Assembly (NCBI GenBank): GCA_023475455.1
Contig: JAMCVR010000175.1
Location: 1-10,020, forward strand
Reading direction: 5' to 3'
Origin: Thermoplasmatota archaeon
GTDB taxonomy: Bacteria > Pseudomonadota > Gammaproteobacteria > Burkholderiales > Thiobacillaceae
Length of the DNA stretch: 10,020 nucleotides
Shown piece after piece: positions 6,563 to 10,020 of this stretch (within the stretch, counting starts at the first letter, position 1; each line of letters starts with the position of its first letter). Under the pieces are notes generated by a model. That model made no database searches and was not told the origin of the DNA. It was given only the letters and a program-made list of their open reading frames with translations. Position numbers and translations under genes: made by a program.

Positions 6563-6900
6563 AGGTTTCAGGATGAACTGTGAGCCAAGCGGCAACAGAT
6601 GAGCGGGCGAGGACGCGCAGGGCGGCCAGCGCGTCCTCGATCATGCGGTTCCTGGCTGGCAGGATCGGCATCGCCTGCACACGGGCCTCTGTTATCAGCA
6701 GCCGCTGCAACGCCGGCACGCTGAAAAAGACACCGTTTTATGTTTCGATATTTCTGATTCACGACCTAGCACGCAATTCGAATAAAAATCATGAAAATCA
6801 CTCAAGCACATGATTATTCATGATTATTTTGCAATCCTGATCGGGCGCAGGGCCGGCAAATCGCATTTACTGGCTTGAGTGGAGGTTCTGATTGCCGCTC
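6563..6900. other. Stretch without a convincing gene upstream of hypC
   Basis: 6563-6725 is GC-rich. Its minus strand reads a helical-looking peptide (LQRLLITEARVQAMPILPAR, then MIEDALAALRVLARSS) with a possible start near 6719, but I recognise no family and the frame runs antisense into the VOC gene. It could be the remnant of another gene. From about 6730 the composition changes sharply to AT-rich (6735-6835), typical of a promoter region for the hyp block. No tRNA or intrinsic terminator is evident. Confidence 0.5.
6809..6828. repeat. Two tandem copies of a 10-mer in the AT-rich leader
   Basis: CATGATTATT occurs at 6809-6818 and again at 6819-6828, with related AATCATGAAAATCA just upstream (6787-6800). 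The 10-base period places both copies on the same helix face, as expected for an operator, but no regulator can be named. Confidence 0.35.
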
Positions 6901-7011
6901 ATGTGTCTCGCCATTCCCATGCAGATCGAATCGATCGACGGCTATACCGCCCGTTGCCAGGCCAAGGGCGTGTGGCGCGACGTCAGCCTGTTCATGATGC
7001 AGGACGAACCC
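6901..7011 (+). pseudogene. hypC: HypC N-terminal half, truncated and joined to hypF remnant
   Basis: ATG 6901 gives MCLAIPMQIESIDGYTARCQ, the canonical start of HypC, whose Cys2 becomes N-terminal and carries the Fe(CN)2CO precursor to NiFe-hydrogenase with HypD. The reading continues through GVWRDVSLFMMQDE and then, about residue 37, changes to HypF sequence. The C-terminal half of HypC is missing. GGAGG (6881-6885) lies 15 bases before ATG 6901 but 6 bases before an in-frame TTG (6892), which would add three residues ahead of Met-Cys and block the essential Cys. ATG is kept on functional grounds. Confidence 0.75.
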
Positions 7012-7657
7012 CCATGCAGTCGGCATCCCGGCTACGGCTATCGCCGCCATGCCCGCGACAGCAACTTGCCCCTGACTGAAATCTGGCATCACCACGCCCA
7101 CGCCTCGGCGCTGGCCTGGGAGTGTCCGGATGTGACTGAATGGATCATGTTCGCCTGGGACGGCGTCGGCCTCGGCATGGATCAGACCCTGTGGGGCGGC
7201 GAAGCCTTCACCGGCTCGCCCGGCCGCTGGCAGCGCGCCGCTGCGGCCTTGCTGTGGGAGACCGGCCAGGCCACGCCCTTCGCGACTGAAGCCTTGCATC
7301 AGGCCTGGTCGGCCCGGCTGAACAGCCCGACCAGTTCGGCGGTCGGCCGCCTGTTCGATGCGGCGGCGGCGCTGTGCGCATCTGCACCCAGGCCAGCTTC
7401 GAGGGCGAAGGCCCGATGCGGCCGGAGGCAGGCTTCCATCTCAGCCTGGCGCTGGTCGATCAGGCCCAGCAGCTGCGCGCGCAAACCGGCATCCAGTCGG
7501 TCGGCCTTACCGGCGGCGTGTTCCAGAACCGGCTGCTCGCCGAGGCTGCGATCGAGCGGCTCGAAGCCGCGGGCTTCACGGTGTGCCTGCCGCAACGTGT
7601 ACCCGTCAACGATGCCGGGTAAGCTTCGGCCAAGTCATCGAATTTCTATATCACTAA
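7012..7657 (+). pseudogene. hypF: HypF C-terminal (Kae1-like) remnant, copy 1
   Basis: HypF makes the cyanide ligand of NiFe-hydrogenases from carbamoyl phosphate (carbamoyltransferase with HypE). Only the last domain is here: CSRHPGY, the metal-site IWHHHAHASALAWE, FAWDGVGLG, TLWGGEAFTG, PTSSAVGRLFDAAAAL, then in another frame CTQASFEGEGPM, FHLSLALVDQAQ, LTGGVFQNRLL and, in a third frame, VSFGQVIEFLYH ending at TAA 7655-7657. The acylphosphatase, zinc-finger and YrdC domains are absent. Two one-base losses (near 7378 and 7619) break the frame. Segments usually found between WQRAA and LLWETG, and after GEGPM, also look deleted. The result cannot be a working HypF. Confidence 0.82.
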
Positions 7658-7666
7658 AACCCATGG
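7112..7666. repeat. Tandem duplication 3, left copy (555 bp)
   Basis: Recurs at 7664-8218, offset 552 (184 codons), apparently identical, sharing TGG at the junction. It begins inside the hypF remnant and ends on the ATGG that is the hypE start in the right copy. Confidence 0.95.
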
Positions 7667-8209
7667 CCTGGGAGTGTCCGGATGTGACTGAATGGATCAT
7701 GTTCGCCTGGGACGGCGTCGGCCTCGGCATGGATCAGACCCTGTGGGGCGGCGAAGCCTTCACCGGCTCGCCCGGCCGCTGGCAGCGCGCCGCTGCGGCC
7801 TTGCTGTGGGAGACCGGCCAGGCCACGCCCTTCGCGACTGAAGCCTTGCATCAGGCCTGGTCGGCCCGGCTGAACAGCCCGACCAGTTCGGCGGTCGGCC
7901 GCCTGTTCGATGCGGCGGCGGCGCTGTGCGCATCTGCACCCAGGCCAGCTTCGAGGGCGAAGGCCCGATGCGGCCGGAGGCAGGCTTCCATCTCAGCCTG
8001 GCGCTGGTCGATCAGGCCCAGCAGCTGCGCGCGCAAACCGGCATCCAGTCGGTCGGCCTTACCGGCGGCGTGTTCCAGAACCGGCTGCTCGCCGAGGCTG
8101 CGATCGAGCGGCTCGAAGCCGCGGGCTTCACGGTGTGCCTGCCGCAACGTGTACCCGTCAACGATGCCGGGTAAGCTTCGGCCAAGTCATCGAATTTCTA
8201 TATCACTAA
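7664..8209 (+). pseudogene. hypF: HypF C-terminal remnant, copy 2
   Basis: Exact repeat of the hypF remnant from AWECPDV onward, without the HHHAH metal-site segment that precedes copy 1. It contains the same two one-base losses (near 7930 and 8171), so these predate the duplication or come from the same reads. Its TAA (8207-8209) stands 5 bases before the hypE start, which suggests that in the unduplicated state hypF was followed directly by hypE. Confidence 0.82.
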
Positions 8210-8218
8210 AACCCATGG
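7664..8218. repeat. Tandem duplication 3, right copy (555 bp)
   Basis: Second copy of 7112-7666. Because the period is a multiple of three, the reading frame entering from copy 1 continues unbroken through it into hypE. Confidence 0.95.
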
Positions 8219-9219
8219 ACGACACCCGCATCCTTCTCGCGCACGGCAACGGCGGCCGCCTGATGCGCGAACTCATCACCGACATCTTTGTCCGGCATCT
8301 CGGCAACCCGCTGCTCGATACCAACGCCGACGCAGTGGCGCTGCCGCATGTGGACGGCGACATCATGGTCACCACCGACGGCTTTACCGTCGAGCCGCTC
8401 GAATTTCCCGGCGGCGACATCGGCTCGCTGGCCGTGCATGGCGTGGTCAACGATCTCGCCGTGGCAGGTGCCGAGCCGCTCTACTTCACGCTGTCGGCGC
8501 TGATCGAGGAAGGACTGGAAATCGGCGTACTCGACCGCTACGTCACCAGCTTCGCGCGTGCCGCTCGCCAGAACCGCGTCGCCGTGGTGGCGGGCGACAC
8601 CAAGGTGGTGCGCCGCGGCGAAGGCAGCGGCCTGTATCTCTCCGTCGCCGGCATCGGCGTCCGGCGCGCAGGCGCGCGGCTGGCGATGAGCCGCATCGCG
8701 CCGGGCGACGTGGTGCTGGTATCCGGCCCGGTGGGCGATCACGGCATCGCGGTGATGCTGGCGCGCGAACAGTTCGGCCTGTCCGGCGCGCTGCGCTCGG
8801 ATTCCGCCTCGGTGCTGCCGCTGGCGCGCGCCATCCGCGATTTGCCCGACCTCAAGTTCATGCGCGATCCGACGCGCGGCGGGCTGGCCACGGTCGCCCA
8901 CGAAATCGCGCGCGCCTGCGGCCACAGCGTGACGCTCTATCAGGCCGCGGTGCCGCTGCGGCCGGAAGTCGTGTCGGTCTGCGAAATGCTGGGCTACGAC
9001 CCGTATTTCCTGGCGTGCGAAGGCCGCATCGTCGCCGTCGCCGACCCCATCGCGGCGGAAGACATCCTCAACCGATGGCACGCCCTGCCCGAAGGCCGCG
9101 ACGCCGCCGTCATCGGCCACATCGAAGTGGGGGGCGGACGGGTCATCCTGGAAACCCCGCTCGGCGGCCGCCGCATACTGGACGAACTGGAGGATGATCC
9201 GCTGCCGCGGATATGCTGA
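8215..9219 (+). CDS. hypE: Hydrogenase maturation factor HypE
   Basis: 334 residues from ATG 8215. HypE takes the carbamoyl group from HypF onto its C-terminal Cys and dehydrates it with ATP to a thiocyanate, the CN source for the NiFe site. The sequence shows the AIR-synthase/PurM-like plan: LLAHGNGGRLM (nucleotide region, ~7-17), DGFTVEPLEFPGGDIGSLAV, NDLAVAGAEP, VVAGDTKVV, SGPVGDHG, MRDPTRGGLAT and the diagnostic C-terminal PRIC whose Cys is the last residue. The length is normal and the frame intact. The initiating ATGG overlaps the end of tandem duplication 3. No Shine-Dalgarno of note precedes it. With hypC and hypF broken upstream and hypD absent, this copy may be non-functional in context unless other copies exist. 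Confidence 0.95.
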   Translation: MDDTRILLAHGNGGRLMRELITDIFVRHLGNPLLDTNADAVALPHVDGDIMVTTDGFTVEPLEFPGGDIGSLAVHGVVNDLAVAGAEPLYFTLSALIEEGLEIGVLDRYVTSFARAARQNRVAVVAGDTKVVRRGEGSGLYLSVAGIGVRRAGARLAMSRIAPGDVVLVSGPVGDHGIAVMLAREQFGLSGALRSDSASVLPLARAIRDLPDLKFMRDPTRGGLATVAHEIARACGHSVTLYQAAVPLRPEVVSVCEMLGYDPYFLACEGRIVAVADPIAAEDILNRWHALPEGRDAAVIGHIEVGGGRVILETPLGGRRILDELEDDPLPRIC

Positions 9220-9277
9220 GGATGTGCAGAAGTTCAGACTTGACCTGATAGACAGGGTCGGACTTTCTGTCTCAAAT

Positions 9278-9328
9278 CGACCCTAAGCAGACGGTTGGGT
9301 GACAGCAACTAATGTCTGCTTCGGGGCG
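9278..9328. repeat. Imperfect inverted repeat downstream of hypE
   Basis: CGACCCTAAGCAGAC (9278-9292) and GTCTGCTTCGGGGCG (9314-9328) pair at 13 of 15 positions around a 21-base loop. No T-run follows, so it is a poor intrinsic terminator. It overlaps the attC-like site next to hicA and may be a dispersed intergenic repeat. The rest of 9220-9306 shows nothing I can assign. Confidence 0.45.
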
Positions 9329-9378
9329 GGAAAGGGATTATCGTTTTTGCACAGTCCCGCTCGAATGCCGGGTTGGGC
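9307..9378 (-). other. Degenerate attC-like recombination site after hicA
   Basis: Read on the minus strand, GCCCAAC (9378-9372, a perfect RYYYAAC box) begins 2 bases past the hicA stop. Then come a 6-base spacer, an arm TTCGAGCGGGA (9365-9355) that pairs with TCCCGCCCCGAA (9331-9320) with one extra unpaired base, another 6-base spacer and ATTAGTT (9313-9307) in place of GTTRRRY. Arm pairing, spacers and the bulged base fit attC architecture, but the last box is degenerate. Confidence 0.4.
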
Positions 9379-9380
9379 TG

Positions 9381-9605
9381 CTATCTATGCTTGAGCAGAT
9401 CATCAAGCGTAAGGCCAATGTCTTTGGCAATTTGGCGAAGTAGGATTGGGGATATGTCTCGGCCCTGATGGAATGGAACCGTTGTGCAACGGCCCGTCGT
9501 ATCGCGGAACTGTTTGTGTGATCCGCGCTGACGGGCTTCGGTGAACCCGAGTTTTATAAGGATGGCAATAACCTCATTGGGCTTGAGGACGGGAACATTG
9601 CCCAT
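9381..9605 (-). CDS. hicA: HicA-type mRNA interferase toxin
   Basis: 74 residues, ATG 9603-9605 to TAG 9381-9383. The pattern LKPNEVIAILIKLGF, RQRGSHKQFRD, TTVPFHQGRDI, LLRQIAKDIGLTLDDLL is the full HicA (YcfA-like) double-stranded-RNA-binding fold; the His of GSHK is the expected catalytic residue. HicA cleaves mRNA and stops translation until bound by HicB. It follows hicB by 3 bases (TGA-GCC-ATG), so the two are co-transcribed. Antitoxin-first order is less usual than hicA-first but known. All key residues are present, so the toxin is probably active. Confidence 0.93.
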   Translation of the reverse strand: MGNVPVLKPNEVIAILIKLGFTEARQRGSHKQFRDTTGRCTTVPFHQGRDISPILLRQIAKDIGLTLDDLLKHR

Positions 9606-9608
9606 GGC

Positions 9609-9818
9609 TCAAGCGACAGCGACGTTCTGAACCCCAACAAACTCCGACTCCAGCACCGGCTCGCCATCTTCCAGAAGCATTGTAATAACATCGTGCAGGT
9701 TGTGATTGACCTCATCCAATGTTTCCCCTTGGGAATGGGCGCCGGGAAAGCCGGGAACAAAGCCAACGAACAGACCAGTTTGCGGGCACCGCTCAATTAC
9801 CGCAGAGTAGACTTTCAT
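9609..9818 (-). CDS. hicB: HicB-family antitoxin
   Basis: 69 residues. ATG 9818 is chosen because minus-strand GGAG (9828-9825) lies 6 bases upstream; an earlier in-frame start at 9845 lacks this and adds an atypical leader. KVYSAVIERCPQTGLFVGFV, PGFPGAHSQGETLDEV and LHDVITMLLEDGEP form the partial RNase H-like HicB fold that binds HicA. It is the short form with no C-terminal helix-turn-helix or ribbon-helix-helix domain, so autoregulation would need another mode. It is upstream of and coupled to hicA. Confidence 0.9.
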   Translation of the reverse strand: MKVYSAVIERCPQTGLFVGFVPGFPGAHSQGETLDEVNHNLHDVITMLLEDGEPVLESEFVGVQNVAVA

Positions 9819-9844
9819 GACGGACTCCAAGCATAAGATAGCCA

Positions 9845-9873
9845 ATTATTGCCCTATGCCCTGTAACAAGCAA
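9845..9873 (-). promoter_or_regulatory. Candidate promoter of hicBA
   Basis: On the minus strand, TTGCTT (9873-9868), a 17-base spacer and AATAAT (9850-9845, 5/6 to the -10 consensus) lie between the attC core and hicB. Transcription would start near 9838, about 20 bases before the hicB ATG and just ahead of its GGAG. The -35 match is weak. Confidence 0.45.
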
Positions 9874-9889
9874 CTGCTGCGCTGCTGAC

Positions 9890-9953
9890 GCCCAACGTCG
9901 AAGCTCAGGGACGCGCCGCTTGCGGCGCGTCCCGCTGGAGCGCAGGGTTAGCC
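9890..9953 (-). other. attC: Integron attC site
   Basis: 64 bp. On the minus strand: GGCTAAC (9953-9947, near RYYYAAC), spacer, arm CTCCAGC, a perfect 12-bp stem (GGGACGCGCCGC 9908-9919 with 9922-9933, TT loop), arm GAGCTTC, and GTTGGGC (9896-9890), a perfect GTTRRRY core. The outer arms pair only partly (GCTC/GAGC with unequal flanks), giving the unpaired bases typical of attC. Translations across it read NPALQR, a tail often seen in proteins misannotated over such sites. Orientation agrees with hicBA lying in the next cassette. Confidence 0.68.
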
Positions 9954-10020
9954 GACGTAGCCGACACGAGAGGGAAGTTTTCTGGATGCCGAATGGATTC
10001 AACGGACAAATCCACATCCA
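9905..10020 (-). CDS. Possible 3' end of a preceding cassette gene (partial)
   Basis: On the minus strand a frame enters from the right edge at 10018, reads DVDLSVESIRHPENFPLVSA, then TSANPALQRDAPQAARP, and stops at TGA 9907-9905 inside the attC. Cassette genes often end in or just before their attC, and the orientation fits. Only 37 codons are visible, the last ~15 being attC sequence, and no family is recognisable. It may be non-coding. Confidence 0.22.
   Translation of the reverse strand, partial: DVDLSVESIRHPENFPLVSATSANPALQRDAPQAARP

Larger units (their letters stand above)
9372..9896 (-). mobile_element. Putative integron gene cassette carrying hicB-hicA
   Basis: The interval between the GTTGGGC box of the right-hand attC and the GCCCAAC box after hicA holds a single operon on the minus strand with its own promoter, the standard layout of a cassette (core site, genes, attC). 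Toxin-antitoxin pairs are typical passengers that stabilise sedentary chromosomal integrons. No integron integrase or attI is in the window. Confidence 0.45.

Noticed and set aside
6492..6719. Minus-strand open frame with helical-looking peptide in the gap before hypC
   Set aside because: No recognisable family, no ribosome-binding site, and it runs antisense through the end of the VOC gene; kept only as a remark under the gene-free stretch.
6880..6896. Possible sigma54 (-24/-12) promoter before hypC (TGG...TTGC)
   Set aside because: The distance between the GG and GC elements is 13 rather than the required 12 and the flanking bases fit poorly; the GGAGG is better explained as a ribosome-binding site.
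7358..7657. Arg-rich plus-strand frame overlapping the hypF remnant
   Set aside because: Only its last 12 codons (VSFGQVIEFLYH) are HypF sequence reached after a frameshift; the rest is hypF in a wrong frame.
9278..9328. Inverted repeat as the transcription terminator of hypE
   Set aside because: Loop of 21 bases, two mismatches and no T-run; more likely a dispersed repeat or part of the attC-like region.
1..10020. CRISPR array, tRNA or rRNA genes, insertion sequence transposase
   Set aside because: No short regularly spaced repeats, no cloverleaf or rRNA-like sequence, and no transposase-like frame or terminal inverted repeats flanking the duplicated blocks were seen.

Overview
The window looks like chromosomal DNA of a GC-rich sulfur-oxidising proteobacterium, most likely betaproteobacterial (Thiobacillus/Sulfuricella-like). 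The basis is the C-terminus of a dissimilatory sulfite reductase alpha subunit (DsrA) at the left edge, NiFe-hydrogenase maturation genes, a PutA without the DNA-binding domain, and an integron-type attC site at the right edge. The taxonomic call is inference.

Layout, left to right. (1) 1-660, plus strand: the 3' end of dsrA, then a signal-peptide-bearing group 1 truncated hemoglobin where dsrB would be expected. (2) 699-4351, minus strand: a complete bifunctional proline catabolism enzyme (putA, 1490-4351) followed by an exact second copy of its last ~260 codons. (3) 4419-6168, plus strand: a two-gene unit (secreted CopC-like protein plus four-helix CopD-like membrane protein) present twice in exact tandem, then a headless 3' fragment resembling NnrU. 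(4) 6183-6562, plus: a VOC/glyoxalase-fold gene broken by a one-base deletion, followed by a ~340-base stretch without a convincing gene. (5) 6901-9219, plus: a damaged hyp block in which the hypC 5' half is joined to the hypF 3' part, that hypF part is tandemly repeated, and an intact hypE follows. (6) 9307-10020: a hicB-hicA toxin-antitoxin pair on the minus strand between two attC-like sites, probably an integron gene cassette.

The dominant signal is structural. Three separate exact tandem duplications (periods 791, 783 and 552 bp) lie within 7.6 kb, and each junction has exactly 3 bp of shared sequence (CGA, CCG, TGG). The same window holds one-base frameshifts in conserved genes and several headless or truncated genes. 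Either the locus is actively rearranging and decaying through microhomology, or the assembly is faulty. Sequence alone cannot separate these, and read-level evidence is needed.

Functionally the intact genes are a periplasmic globin, PutA, the CopC/CopD-like pair, HypE and HicBA. No complete hydrogenase maturation set and no complete dsr operon is present. I did not find a clear new multi-gene defence or metabolic system. The nearest candidates for novelty are the duplicated CopC/CopD-like pair and the periplasmic globin that lacks the usual B10 tyrosine.
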